This document shows positions 7,889-17,578 of a DNA stretch of 64,000 bases, piece by piece. The position numbers and the translations under genes were made by a program. The stretch spans positions 2,128,501-2,192,500 of the forward strand of contig NZ_FNTJ01000001.1 in the NCBI RefSeq assembly GCF_900105185.1, in the 5' to 3' direction. How positions within the stretch are numbered: position 1 is the first letter of the stretch; every line of letters starts with the position of its first letter. Below the pieces are notes generated by a model. The model was not told where the DNA came from, made no database searches, and saw nothing but the letters and a program-made list of their open reading frames with translations. The DNA comes from Pseudomonas saponiphila (GTDB lineage Bacteria > Pseudomonadota > Gammaproteobacteria > Pseudomonadales > Pseudomonadaceae).

Positions 7889-10038
7889 TGGCCCGGCCAA
7901 CGATCAACCAGACCAACTTTACAGCCGGCGAAATATCGCCGCGCATGCTTGGGCGTGTGGACATTGCCCGATACCAGAACGGCGCGGAGATAATCGAGAA
8001 CGCGTGGCCATTGGTTCACGGTGGATGCGTTCGCCGCGACGGTACCCTGTTCACCGGGGTGACCAAGTTTCCAGCCAAGCGCTGCCGCTTGATCCCGTAT
8101 GTGTTCAATGAATCGCAGGCGTACATGTGCGAGTTTGGCGACTCGTATGTGCGGATATTCTTTTCCGACGGCACCTATAGCGGTGTCGAACTGGCCAGTC
8201 CTTACACCGAGGCCATGCTGTTTTCGATGGAGTATGTGCAGGGCGCGGATACGATGTTCCTGTTCCATACCAGGGTTCCGATTTACCGCCTGCGGCGATC
8301 CAGTAATACCGAATGGACCTTAGCCGCAGCCCCGTTTGTGACCCGGCCATTCGACGAGAAGGGCATCAGTTTCGCCACGGCGCTGACTCTGGGTGCATCA
8401 ACGGTCGGCCCTGGTCGTGCGGCAACATCTGCTGTCGCTGCTTTCATGGCGGCTGATGTTGGACGGGAGATCTGGGCGGGCGGTGGAGTAGCAAAAGTCA
8501 CGTCTGTCACGAACTCAACTGTGGCCACCGTTGAAGTCCTCAACGCCTTTTCTACCACCACGCTGGCGGCCTGGGCGCTCAAAGGATCGCCGCAAACCAC
8601 CAATACCCTGAGCGCCTTTTCTCCAGTCGGGGCGGTTGTGACAATGACGCTTGGCGCTGCCGGCTGGCGGCCAGACGATGTAGGCAAGTTCGTCAAGATA
8701 AACGGCGGATTACTGGAGATCACAGTCTATTCCTCCGCTACAGCGGTAAACGGAATCATCCGTTCTGCTCCCACCTCTGCCGTTCCTGCGCCTGCCAACG
8801 CCTGGTCGCTGGAGGGCTCCGTCTGGAACGATATTGATGGCTACCCCCGGGCCGGAACGCTGTACATGCAGCGCCTGGCCGTTGCCGGTTCACCCAATTA
8901 CCCGCAAACCATCTGGCTATCGCGCATCGGCGAGTACCTGAACTTCGAGCTGGGCACTAAGGACGACGACGCGCTGACCTACAACTTGACCAGTGACCAG
9001 ATCAACCCGGTCCTGCACATGGCACAGATCAACGCCCTGATTCCGTTGACCTACGGCGGCGAGTTCACAGCTACCGGCGGCGTGGAGAAGCCGATCACCC
9101 CGACCAACATTCAGACCAAGAACCCCTCGGCGTATGGCTGCAACAGCGTGCGCCCGGTTCGGATCGGCAACGAGCTGTACTTCGTGCAGAAGGCCGGTCG
9201 CAAACTGCGTGCCATGGCCTACAAATACGACTCGGACAGCTACGGGTCGCCCGATATGTCGGTGCTGTCAGAGCACGCCACTACCAGCGGTGTGGTCGAT
9301 ATGGCCTATCAGCAGGAGCCGGAGTCGATCCTGTTTATGGTTCGCAATGACGGTGTGCTGGCCACCATGACAGTGGACCGGGACCAGGACGTTATCGGCT
9401 GGGCCCGCCAGATCACTGATGGCAGGTTCGAGTCGGTCGCGGCCATCCCGGTGGCTGGAGGGGAGCAGGTGTGGACTGTCGTCAATCGGACTGTGAACGG
9501 CGTGCAGACCCGCTACATCGAGCGCTTTGCTCAGGGTGTCCAGGTCGACGGCGGCATTCAGGGCTCCAGTGAATTGGGCAGTGCCGCCTGGTCTGGCTTG
9601 GGTCACCTGGAAGGCAAGACCGTCGATGTTGTCGCCGATGGCGTCGTAATGCAGCAGCAGGTCGTCGTCGAGGGATCGGTAACCCTGAGCCGCAAAGCCC
9701 ACACCGTGCAGATCGGCCTGCCCTACAAGACCAGAATCAAGACCTTGACCCCAGAAGTTCAAGGCGCCACAGGCAGCGCACAGGGCAACAGCATGCGCGT
9801 TGGCGAAATCGCGCTGCGATTCCTCGAAACCATCGGCTGCAAGATCAATGACCAGCCAATCGCGTTCCGTGATTTGGGTTCGAACACGCTCGACAAGCCG
9901 CCGGCGCCATTCACTGGCGTTCACCGTATGGAGAATCTTGGATGGGAGCGGGGCGAGGCCTCCCTTGTGATCGAGCAAGACCAGCCCCTGCCGTTCCATC
10001 TGCTCAACGTCATCAAAAAAATGACCATCAACGATTGA
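7888..10038 (+). CDS. Tail tubular protein B (nozzle), 716 aa
   Basis: Begins with INQTNFTAGEISPRMLGR and VHGGCVRRDGTLF, typical of T7 gp12-type nozzle proteins (T7 794 aa). It forms the hexameric nozzle of the short tail through which DNA leaves. The gene is intact and overlaps tubular A by one base. Confidence 0.93.
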   Translation: MARPTINQTNFTAGEISPRMLGRVDIARYQNGAEIIENAWPLVHGGCVRRDGTLFTGVTKFPAKRCRLIPYVFNESQAYMCEFGDSYVRIFFSDGTYSGVELASPYTEAMLFSMEYVQGADTMFLFHTRVPIYRLRRSSNTEWTLAAAPFVTRPFDEKGISFATALTLGASTVGPGRAATSAVAAFMAADVGREIWAGGGVAKVTSVTNSTVATVEVLNAFSTTTLAAWALKGSPQTTNTLSAFSPVGAVVTMTLGAAGWRPDDVGKFVKINGGLLEITVYSSATAVNGIIRSAPTSAVPAPANAWSLEGSVWNDIDGYPRAGTLYMQRLAVAGSPNYPQTIWLSRIGEYLNFELGTKDDDALTYNLTSDQINPVLHMAQINALIPLTYGGEFTATGGVEKPITPTNIQTKNPSAYGCNSVRPVRIGNELYFVQKAGRKLRAMAYKYDSDSYGSPDMSVLSEHATTSGVVDMAYQQEPESILFMVRNDGVLATMTVDRDQDVIGWARQITDGRFESVAAIPVAGGEQVWTVVNRTVNGVQTRYIERFAQGVQVDGGIQGSSELGSAAWSGLGHLEGKTVDVVADGVVMQQQVVVEGSVTLSRKAHTVQIGLPYKTRIKTLTPEVQGATGSAQGNSMRVGEIALRFLETIGCKINDQPIAFRDLGSNTLDKPPAPFTGVHRMENLGWERGEASLVIEQDQPLPFHLLNVIKKMTIND

Positions 10039-10049
10039 GGTAACCCCAA

Positions 10050-10493
10050 ATGATCAGGGCCGCAAAGCATTCTGACGTTCCCCGGCTGATCGAGCTGGGC
10101 ACCATGCTGCATGAGATCAGCAGCTATTCATCGATGGCTTTTTCTCCGGAGAAGTCCGCGGCCTTCCTGCATGAGCTGATCAACGGCGCCGGGGTCGTGT
10201 TCGTTGCAGAGGTCAATGGCGAGGTAGTCGGTGGCATGGCCGGCGGAATCATTGACCAGTGGTTCAGCGATGACCTGATTGCCTACGACTATTCGCTGTT
10301 TGTCGAGCCCTCCAAGCGCAATGGCGTGGTCGCTGTTCGCCTGATCCGTGCCTTCCAGGAGTGGGCCAAGATCAAGGGGGCGAAGCAGATTTACATGGGC
10401 ATCGGGACCGGCGTCAACGTCGAAGGAACTACCCGGCTTTATGAGTCTCAGGGCCTGCGGAATGTCGGCCCGCTTTTGATGATGGAGATCTGA
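10050..10493 (+). CDS. GNAT-family acetyltransferase within the virion module
   Basis: A 147-aa GNAT fold: N-terminal RAAKHSDVPRLIELG, beta strand FVAEVNGEVVGGMAGG, a VEPSKRNGVVAVRLIRAF acetyl-CoA-binding segment in place of the classical Q-x-x-G-x-G/A loop, and an end motif TTRLYESQGLRNVG. Such genes recur between tail and internal-core genes of T7-like phages. Substrate unknown; it may modify a host or virion protein. It has a ribosome binding site (GAGGTAA) and sits 11 bases after the nozzle gene. Confidence 0.85.
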   Translation: MIRAAKHSDVPRLIELGTMLHEISSYSSMAFSPEKSAAFLHELINGAGVVFVAEVNGEVVGGMAGGIIDQWFSDDLIAYDYSLFVEPSKRNGVVAVRLIRAFQEWAKIKGAKQIYMGIGTGVNVEGTTRLYESQGLRNVGPLLMMEI

Positions 10494-10494
10494 A

Positions 10495-11007
10495 ATGACA
10501 GGTGCAATGGCTTATGCCGCTTATGCGGCCATGGCAGCAGCCACAATGTACTCGGTCTACTCGACGCAGCAGTCCGGCAAGCAGGCCAGCTTAAACGCGA
10601 ACTCACAGGCGGAGCAGGCCCAGGCGGACGCAGACGCCGCAGCCAGCGCCGCGACTGTTCAGGCTGACCGTATCCGCCGCCTTGCCCGTAACCAGGCCGG
10701 CGAGGCCAATGCGGCGCTTGCGGCATCTGGCGTGGAGGTGGGCGAGGGGACGGCGATCAACATCAACAAGGAGATTTACGCCAACGCTGAAGAGGACGCG
10801 ACGCTGACATTCCTCAATGGGCAATCGCAGAAAGCCCGGGGCCAGGTTGATGCAAGCAACTACCGGCTCGCAGGGGCGCAGGCCAGGTCGCAGGCCAATG
10901 CCCAGTCCATCGGTACAGTGCTTTCTACGGGCGCCCAAATGGGGATGTCCTGGAAGGCCTCGGCCGCTGGGCGCAATGGCTCTGCCGCTGCTGTAGGGGG
11001 AGCGTAA
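10495..11007 (+). CDS. Internal virion protein, gp14-like (170 aa)
   Basis: Ala-rich, with a hydrophobic N-terminus (residues 4-23) and a long helical section containing RRLARNQAGEANAALAASGVEV, a pattern common in gp14-type ejection proteins (T7 196 aa). Such proteins form a pore in the outer envelope during DNA entry. The start lies 1 base after the acetyltransferase stop; assignment rests on size, order and composition. Confidence 0.75.
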   Translation: MTGAMAYAAYAAMAAATMYSVYSTQQSGKQASLNANSQAEQAQADADAAASAATVQADRIRRLARNQAGEANAALAASGVEVGEGTAININKEIYANAEEDATLTFLNGQSQKARGQVDASNYRLAGAQARSQANAQSIGTVLSTGAQMGMSWKASAAGRNGSAAAVGGA

Positions 11008-11010
11008 CCG

Positions 11011-13029
11011 ATGGCACAGATCCCGCTTGGAAGCTTCGGGCGCGCCAATGTGCTACCAGAGGCTGCCCAGAACCGCGTTATCGCGGCGAACCCGGAAGCA
11101 CAGGCCCGCGCTACGCAGCAGGCCACTGGCGCCGTGATGGGCGCTGCAACTGACTTTCTCCAGCAGCAGCGGCGCGAGGACGAGGCCCTGGCGCGGGTCA
11201 AGGCCAGTACGGCGCTTATCGATCGCGAGTCGCAGATCAAGACGATTTCCAGCGACCTGCATGACCAGGTCCGCACTGGCGCGCTCAGTTACGACAAGCT
11301 GGAGGAAGCCTATACCGGCGCTGTGTCGAAGCTCGACCCGCTGGAAACACCAGGCTTGAATCCTGCCCAGCAGGGCGAGGTCGGAAACTCGCTGAAGCGC
11401 ATCCAGAACAGTGGCCTTGACCAGATCAAGGCCATTGCCGTGGGGGCCCGTACCGATGCAGCCAAAGGCGAGCTGGCCACCCGCATGGATTTGCTCGCCA
11501 AGGATGCCGCACTGCCGGGGGCAAACGTCGATCAGATCAACGCCAGGATGGATGCCAAAGACGTGGATGTCGCCGGGCACCTTGCTTATGGCGAGATGTG
11601 GGCATCCCGAAAGCAGCAGTTCAAGGACGACAATTGGACCACGCAGGCGACCCAGCGGGTTGTGCAGGCGCGGGATGGCTTGGGCGAGCTACATAAAATC
11701 GAGCACGACCTCACCGCCGAAGACGGTTTCTACTCCCGCAAGTTGGACCCGGAGAAGCGTAACCAGCTGCTGAACACCGTAACCGGGCGGATCTATCAGG
11801 TGAAGGAGCACCAGCAGCGCCAGGCCGAAATGCGTGAAATGAAGGCGGAGCGCACCCTGAATGCGATGGATCGACAGGCCGCCACCGGGGTTCCCCCACC
11901 ACCAGCACTACAGCAGAAGTGGGCGGCAGCCCTGGCCGGCACGTCCGCGGCTGATGAGTTCAAGCCACGCATGGCCGAAATGATGGAAGTACAAGGCCTG
12001 TTGCGCAAACCGATCCTGGAACAGCAGCAGTACCTGGACACCAAGCGTCAGCAGATGGCCGCGAATGGCGGATCTGCCGCCCAGGTTGCGAACCTGAGCC
12101 GCCTGCAAACCGCAGTCGACAGCAACGTCAAGATGATGCGAGAGGACCCGCTGACCTTCAATGCCATGCGCACCGGGCAGGATGTTGAACCGCTCGACGT
12201 TAGCGGTATTGCCACGCCTGAAGGGCAGGCCCGCCTGGCTGACCAGTTGGCCCACCGCTATGACGTTGTGAACTCTGTTCGCAAGGCCTATGGCCCTGAA
12301 GTGGCACGCAGCCCCTGGAAGCCCGGCGAGCAGGCCATGCTGACCGCAATGCTGGCCCAGGCGGACGACGCCACCAAGCTGCAACTGTTCGGCAGCCTCG
12401 CCAAGGCCGCACCAACCGGGGCGGACTATGCCGCATCTATCAAACCCCTGGCAGCCGATCAGCCAATCACTGTGATGGCCGGCATGGCTCAGTTCCGCGA
12501 CCTGAAAGGCGAGGATGGGGCGAGCGTTCCCAAGATGCTGCTGCAAGGCCAGAAGATCCTGGCGGACAAGTCCGTGCTCATGCCGAAGGAGAACCTGCTG
12601 CGGGCCGCCTTCGATGAAAAGGTCGGCCAGTCCATTGCCCCCGGCACCCCGCAGCGGGAGCAGGCCTACCAGGGCTTCAAGGCTCTGTATGCCAGTACCG
12701 CCAGCGCCGCAGGCAAGACCTATGAGCAAGGCGACGATCTGGACAAGTCCACTACCCAGAAAGCCATCGACATGATCACGGGCGGAATTGCAGAGCATGC
12801 AAAGCAGAAGGTCGTTAAGCCCTACGGCATGAGCGACAAGATGTTCAGCAAAACGGTGGACATCGAACTTGAGGGCCTGGCCAAGCGCACCGAGTTTCCG
12901 CTCGGACAGCTCGAAGACATGCCGCTGTCGCCGGTACCAGGCAAGGAGGGGCTGTATTACCTGCTGAACGCTGGCCGGGTCCAGGTGGACCCCAAGACCA
13001 ATGAACCGATGATAGTGAGGGTTAAATGA
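11011..13029 (+). CDS. Internal virion protein, gp15-like (672 aa)
   Basis: A long, largely helical, Gln/Ala/Lys-rich protein with no membrane segment, next after the gp14-like gene and near T7 gp15 in length (747 aa). The N-terminus, PLGSFGRANVLPEAAQNRV, is typical of internal core proteins of this phage type. Its stop overlaps the next start (ATGA at 13026). Likely part of the ejected core stack. Confidence 0.75.
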   Translation: MAQIPLGSFGRANVLPEAAQNRVIAANPEAQARATQQATGAVMGAATDFLQQQRREDEALARVKASTALIDRESQIKTISSDLHDQVRTGALSYDKLEEAYTGAVSKLDPLETPGLNPAQQGEVGNSLKRIQNSGLDQIKAIAVGARTDAAKGELATRMDLLAKDAALPGANVDQINARMDAKDVDVAGHLAYGEMWASRKQQFKDDNWTTQATQRVVQARDGLGELHKIEHDLTAEDGFYSRKLDPEKRNQLLNTVTGRIYQVKEHQQRQAEMREMKAERTLNAMDRQAATGVPPPPALQQKWAAALAGTSAADEFKPRMAEMMEVQGLLRKPILEQQQYLDTKRQQMAANGGSAAQVANLSRLQTAVDSNVKMMREDPLTFNAMRTGQDVEPLDVSGIATPEGQARLADQLAHRYDVVNSVRKAYGPEVARSPWKPGEQAMLTAMLAQADDATKLQLFGSLAKAAPTGADYAASIKPLAADQPITVMAGMAQFRDLKGEDGASVPKMLLQGQKILADKSVLMPKENLLRAAFDEKVGQSIAPGTPQREQAYQGFKALYASTASAAGKTYEQGDDLDKSTTQKAIDMITGGIAEHAKQKVVKPYGMSDKMFSKTVDIELEGLAKRTEFPLGQLEDMPLSPVPGKEGLYYLLNAGRVQVDPKTNEPMIVRVK

Positions 13030-14927
13030 GCTGGCTTGATGGGATGGTCGACGAAGGGGAAGTGGCCAGCCAGGAACAGCGGCTGGATCGGACAACTGAC
13101 CGGCTTGCCCCGGGCGCCTTCACTGGCGCCCTCAGCACGATAGGGCCCGGCCTGCTGCGTGGTGCCATCGAGGCGGGGCGAACTGTTCAGACCACAGCCC
13201 TGCAGCTGGGTAGCGCGGCCATCGAGTCGGATCTGTCGATGGGCGCCTCGTACTTCCCTGAGTTCGAAGACGGCCAGGTCCAGGCGCAGCGGGAGTTCGG
13301 CGAGGGGGAGGCCCGGCGCATAGGTGAGGAAACGGCAAAGTCTGTGATGGATCTGCGGCCAGATCCGACCGAGGTCGGCATGGTGGGCCAAATCCTGGGC
13401 GAGGCTGCCGCCGTCTTGCCTCGCGCTGTGGCCGGTACTTTTGCTGCTGGGCCGGTTGGCGCGGCAGTAGCTGCAGGTGCGCCAGCAGGGTACAGCGGTA
13501 AGCAGGTGGCCATGGCCGAGGGCATCGACGAAACCACCGCCACCCTCAAGGGCTTGATCGATGCCAGTACCGTGGGGGTTGGTGCAGTGATGCCGGCGGC
13601 GCGGTTCGTCGGTCCGGTGATCGGGGATGCAGCAATTGCCGTTGGCGCAAACGTCGGCCTTGGCATGACTGGGCGCGGCGCCACTGGGGCGCTTCTGGAG
13701 AGCAACGGCTACCACCTGCAGGCCGAGCAGTACAAGGCCATGGACGGCACGGCCATCTTGACCGACGCGGTGCTGGGTGCCGCGTTCTTCGGCATCGGTC
13801 GGGCGGGGATGCGCCGGCCCACGACCGAGCACGTCGACGCAGCGTTGACCGAGCGCACCATTCAGCACGCCGACGTCGACACAGCCCCGGGCGCGCCGAT
13901 CAACCCACGTTCTGCCGTGGCTCACCAGGATGCCCTGCGCACGGCTATCGATCAGTTGCAGCGCGGGGAGCCGGTGGTGCTGCCTGAAAGCATCCACTCT
14001 GCCCAGTTCCTGCGTGCCGCTGACGAGTCGCCGGTCGCGGCCCCAAGCCGTGATATGGCGCTGGCCACCGCCCGCCAGGACCTGGAGCCGACTGTGCGCC
14101 TGGAACTGGAACAGGAGGCCGCCGGCATTCTGCCGAACGTGCGCGACGTGAAGACCGAACTGGCTTCGATTGGCCGGAGCCTGGATGCCTTGGACGATTC
14201 GTTCAAGGCACGGGCAAAGGAATTCCAGCAGCAGGGCCAGGGCCGCAAGCGAGCCGAGCAGTCAGCCCGGGAGGCCATCGAGGCAGAGCGCCTGGAGCTG
14301 AACGACCGGCAGACCTCATTGAACGATGCGCTGAACGGCAACCGTAGCGCCGAGCTGGCCCGCGCCGAGCTGGCCGCCCTGAACCGTGGTGAGACACCGA
14401 ATCGCTTGCAAGACCGCATGGATGTCAGGGCCGACGCCATTGCGAAGGGCTTCGAGCGCTCCCCATTGGCCGCAGGCGTTGCCGAGGGCAACACCAAGCT
14501 GACCATGGCCCAGATTGCCCGCCAGGAGATAACGCGCATCCTCGACGATATCGAGCGCGCCGAACCCACGCTGCAGGCCAAGCCGCTGGAAATCGGAGTA
14601 CCAAGGCAGGCCGGCAAGCCTGATGTTGTTGCAGCGGAAGGTGCCAAACCTGCAACGGATGCAGGTCATCCCGCAACGGATACCCAGGAATCTGCATCAG
14701 CACCTGGCAAAGCCGCAACAGATCCAGAGATCGCTGTCGCCGACGAGATCCTGGCCCGGGCCGAAGATATGCAGCTTCCAACCGGCGCCACGGATGCCGA
14801 CGGCAATGCGGTCACCGTGTCTGCCCGCGAGCTACTGGCCCAGGCTGATGCCGACATCCAGGCAGCCCACCAGGATGCCCGGGGCTTCGCTGCAGCTGCC
14901 GCCTGCTTCCTTCAGCGGGGTTTTTAA
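13026..14927 (+). CDS. Internal virion protein, first half of a gp16-like pair (633 aa)
   Basis: A large virion-type protein with a Gly/Ala-rich hydrophobic region (residues about 125-215, including AAVLPRAVAGTFAAGPVGAAV) and a charged helical C-terminal half. Together with the next gene it fills the place of T7 gp16 (1,318 aa), the inner-membrane-spanning ejection protein. It ends ACFLQRGF, a type of tail I associate with intact phage proteins rather than truncations. No transglycosylase motif was found in it. Confidence 0.7.
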   Translation: MSWLDGMVDEGEVASQEQRLDRTTDRLAPGAFTGALSTIGPGLLRGAIEAGRTVQTTALQLGSAAIESDLSMGASYFPEFEDGQVQAQREFGEGEARRIGEETAKSVMDLRPDPTEVGMVGQILGEAAAVLPRAVAGTFAAGPVGAAVAAGAPAGYSGKQVAMAEGIDETTATLKGLIDASTVGVGAVMPAARFVGPVIGDAAIAVGANVGLGMTGRGATGALLESNGYHLQAEQYKAMDGTAILTDAVLGAAFFGIGRAGMRRPTTEHVDAALTERTIQHADVDTAPGAPINPRSAVAHQDALRTAIDQLQRGEPVVLPESIHSAQFLRAADESPVAAPSRDMALATARQDLEPTVRLELEQEAAGILPNVRDVKTELASIGRSLDALDDSFKARAKEFQQQGQGRKRAEQSAREAIEAERLELNDRQTSLNDALNGNRSAELARAELAALNRGETPNRLQDRMDVRADAIAKGFERSPLAAGVAEGNTKLTMAQIARQEITRILDDIERAEPTLQAKPLEIGVPRQAGKPDVVAAEGAKPATDAGHPATDTQESASAPGKAATDPEIAVADEILARAEDMQLPTGATDADGNAVTVSARELLAQADADIQAAHQDARGFAAAAACFLQRGF

Positions 14928-14947
14928 TGTGGGGGAAAATCACTTTT

Positions 14948-14966
14948 AAATAGTCGGGAAACCGTC
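14948..14966 (+). promoter_or_regulatory. Phage 19-base motif, copy 4
   Basis: AAATAGTCGGGAAACCGTC. It differs from copy 3 only at position 18 (T for A), which breaks the stem with no compensating change. It lies in the 85-base gap between the two gp16-like genes. Confidence 0.62.
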
Positions 14967-14981
14967 TATCTCCCACCAATA

Positions 14982-15011
14982 GGCTTGCTCCATCCCCAGA
15001 AGGAGCAAGCC
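14982..15011 (+). promoter_or_regulatory. Hairpin covering the ribosome binding site of the 854-aa gene
   Basis: GGCTTGCTCC (14982-14991), 10-base loop, GGAGCAAGCC (15002-15011): a perfect 10-bp stem ending 1 base before the ATG at 15013. The likely Shine-Dalgarno bases (AGGAG) are at the loop-stem junction and in the 3' arm, so translation should be limited unless the stem is opened. Confidence 0.65.
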
Positions 15012-15012
15012 C

Positions 15013-17577
15013 ATGCGCCCCGAATGCATCCAGGCCGTCACGCAGGCGATTGGCCGAACCCTCACCCAGCCCGAGATCAAGGGCATCGAAGACCGAGTGC
15101 GCCGCAATATGCGGCAACTGGCCCAGACCGACGCTACCTGGCAGTCGAAAACAGCCGCTGACCGCTTGAACGAAGCCGCCGCCAAGTCGGCGCAGGACCT
15201 CGTAGCCGAGGCCAACCTCAAGAAAAAGCGCGTGGCGCTGACCATCATGGCTCACGACCGCATCAAGAGTTACATGGCGCGATTCCCGGACCAGCCGCTG
15301 GAAGGCCTGGACCGGCTTCTGGCGTTCTCCAGCGACGGGAAAAGCGGCATCCAGTCAATCGAGTCGGCTACCCGAGCCATCCGCGACGACGCTCTGTCGC
15401 GGATGCTCGACGTGATCGACCAGACCAAGGGCAAGTTCCTGGGCCTACTCCAGGACCAGCAGGGCAATCTGGCGCTGGTGCGCGAGCTGCACGGCCAGGA
15501 CAGTGGCAGCGCCGCGGCAAAGGCTGCGGCCAAGTCGTTCAGCGATATCGCCGAGCAGCTGCGCCAGCGCTTCAACCGTGCAGGTGGGGACGTTGGTTTG
15601 CTCGATGACTGGGCCATGCCCCGGGACCATTCCCAGGTGAAGGTCGCTCAGAACCGGGCGAAGTGGGTCAACGACCATATCCAGTGGGCAAACCGTTCGA
15701 AGTATATGAACGAGGACGGTTCGCCGATGAACGACGTGCAGCTTGCGGACTTCCTCGGCCACGCCTGGCAAACCCTGGCCACTGGCGGCCTGAACAAGCT
15801 GCAGCCCGGGGCCGTCGCTGGCAACGGAATGCGGGCCAACCGTGGCAGCGAGTCGCGCCAGATCCACTACAAGGACGCTGAGAGCTTCATCGCCGCGCAG
15901 CAGGCCTACGGCGACAAGAACCTGCTGGAACTGCTGATCGGGCACGTAGATCGGGCCGCTCGTGACATTGCCCTGGTAGAGGCCCTGGGCCCAAACCCCA
16001 ACCACCAGATGCGCTACTGGCTGGAGGAAGGCCAGAAACAGCAGGCGGACAAGGCTCTGGCAATCCCAGGCAAGAAGGGCGAGAAGGCCCGGGGGGCAGT
16101 CGAGAAACAGCGCAAGCACATTGAAAGCCTGTATGAGGAAGTGGCCGGCACCCGGGAGCCGCCGGTATCTGCTGCGCTGGCCAACGGGTTTGACACCTAC
16201 CGCGCCTTGAACGTCGCCAGCCGCCTGGGCTCTGCGGTGATCACATCGATCACCGACCAGGGCACCCTGGGCCTTACAGCTTCAATGAACGGAATGCCGG
16301 TAATGCAGGTGTTCGCAAATGAGCTGCGCATGCTCAACCCGGCCAACGCTGCCGACCGTCGCCTGGCGCAGCGTGCCGGCCTGGGCCTGAATCAGCTGAT
16401 TGGGAGCCTGAACCGCTACGGGGCCGACGGCCTGGGCACCAATGAAGCAATCGCCGGCAGGGTGGCGAAATTCAGCCAGACCACCGCGAGCAAGGTTTTG
16501 CAGGCCTCTGGTATGAACGCCTTGACCGCCGGCACGCAGCGGGCTTTCGGCGCGACCATGATGGATACCCTCGGGGATATGTCCCGCCGGCACCAGAGCC
16601 TGGCGGCCATGGACGCGGCGGACAGCAAGCGCCTGATCGGCCAGGGGGTCACCGAGACGGACTGGTCAGTCTGGCGCCTGGCCCAGCCCGAGGACTGGCG
16701 CGGGGCCGGCGATACTGTCCTGACTGCTGGCAGCATCTACCGCATCAAGGACGCAGACCTGGTGCCGCTGGCAAAGCAGCTCAAGACCACGCCGCAACGC
16801 CTCAAGGACCAGGCCGCCACCAAGCTGCTGGGCACCGTGCTGGACGAAACCAACATGGCGATCATCGAGCCCGGCGCCCGAGAGAAGGCGCTGATGCACG
16901 GCGGGGTCGAGCGCGGAACCTGGAAAGGCGAGCTGGTGCGCTCGTTCTGGCAGTTCAAGAGCTTCTCCATAGCCATGATGATGCGGCATGCCCGGCGCGG
17001 AATGGCCCAGGAAGGCTGGGGCAAGGCCGGGTATCTGGCTGCGCTCACCGCCACCACCACGGTGCTGGGTGGTATGGCCATTCAGCTGGGCGAAATTGTG
17101 ATGGGCCGAGATCCGAAGGACATCACCAGCGACAAGACCCTTGGCGTCCCGGGCCTGCAGTTCGGCCTGGCCGCATTTCTCAAGGGTGGTTCACTGGGGC
17201 TCTACGGCGACTTCCTGTTCTCCAACACCACCCAGGGCGGCCGGTCGTTCGTGGCATCCCTGGGGGGGCCGATAGCGAGTGACATCGATGCATTGTCGCA
17301 GCTGAAGGGTAATGCTGCAGAAGGCGACGGCGACAAGGTCGGGGGGAACCTGGTTGCGTTCGCCAAGTCGCACATCCCTGGTGCCAACCTCTGGTACACC
17401 AAGGCAGCCACCGACCACCTCATCTTTAACCAGCTGCAGGAATACTTCTCGCCTGGCTACCTGCGGCGAATGAAGCAGCGCGCCCGGAAGGAGTTCGGCC
17501 AGTCGTTCTGGTGGGAGCCGGGCGATACCTCGCCAGATCGGGCGCCGAGCTTTGGCGCCGCAGTAGGGGGACGCTGA
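15013..17577 (+). CDS. Large internal virion protein, second half of a gp16-like pair (854 aa)
   Basis: Mostly helical and charged, with one hydrophobic stretch near residues 675-695 (LAALTATTTVLGGMAIQLG) and another Gly-rich one after it. Size, position before the terminase genes and composition suggest the membrane-penetrating part of the ejection machinery. It has its own motif copy and a ribosome-binding-site hairpin upstream, so it is regulated apart from the preceding gene. No enzymatic motif recognised. Confidence 0.72.
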   Translation: MRPECIQAVTQAIGRTLTQPEIKGIEDRVRRNMRQLAQTDATWQSKTAADRLNEAAAKSAQDLVAEANLKKKRVALTIMAHDRIKSYMARFPDQPLEGLDRLLAFSSDGKSGIQSIESATRAIRDDALSRMLDVIDQTKGKFLGLLQDQQGNLALVRELHGQDSGSAAAKAAAKSFSDIAEQLRQRFNRAGGDVGLLDDWAMPRDHSQVKVAQNRAKWVNDHIQWANRSKYMNEDGSPMNDVQLADFLGHAWQTLATGGLNKLQPGAVAGNGMRANRGSESRQIHYKDAESFIAAQQAYGDKNLLELLIGHVDRAARDIALVEALGPNPNHQMRYWLEEGQKQQADKALAIPGKKGEKARGAVEKQRKHIESLYEEVAGTREPPVSAALANGFDTYRALNVASRLGSAVITSITDQGTLGLTASMNGMPVMQVFANELRMLNPANAADRRLAQRAGLGLNQLIGSLNRYGADGLGTNEAIAGRVAKFSQTTASKVLQASGMNALTAGTQRAFGATMMDTLGDMSRRHQSLAAMDAADSKRLIGQGVTETDWSVWRLAQPEDWRGAGDTVLTAGSIYRIKDADLVPLAKQLKTTPQRLKDQAATKLLGTVLDETNMAIIEPGAREKALMHGGVERGTWKGELVRSFWQFKSFSIAMMMRHARRGMAQEGWGKAGYLAALTATTTVLGGMAIQLGEIVMGRDPKDITSDKTLGVPGLQFGLAAFLKGGSLGLYGDFLFSNTTQGGRSFVASLGGPIASDIDALSQLKGNAAEGDGDKVGGNLVAFAKSHIPGANLWYTKAATDHLIFNQLQEYFSPGYLRRMKQRARKEFGQSFWWEPGDTSPDRAPSFGAAVGGR

Positions 17578-17578
17578 T

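Noticed and set aside
14925..14950. Frameshift or truncation joining the 633- and 854-aa phage genes
   Set aside because: The first ends in a plausible natural C-terminus and the second has its own hairpin-covered start and motif, so they look like separate genes.
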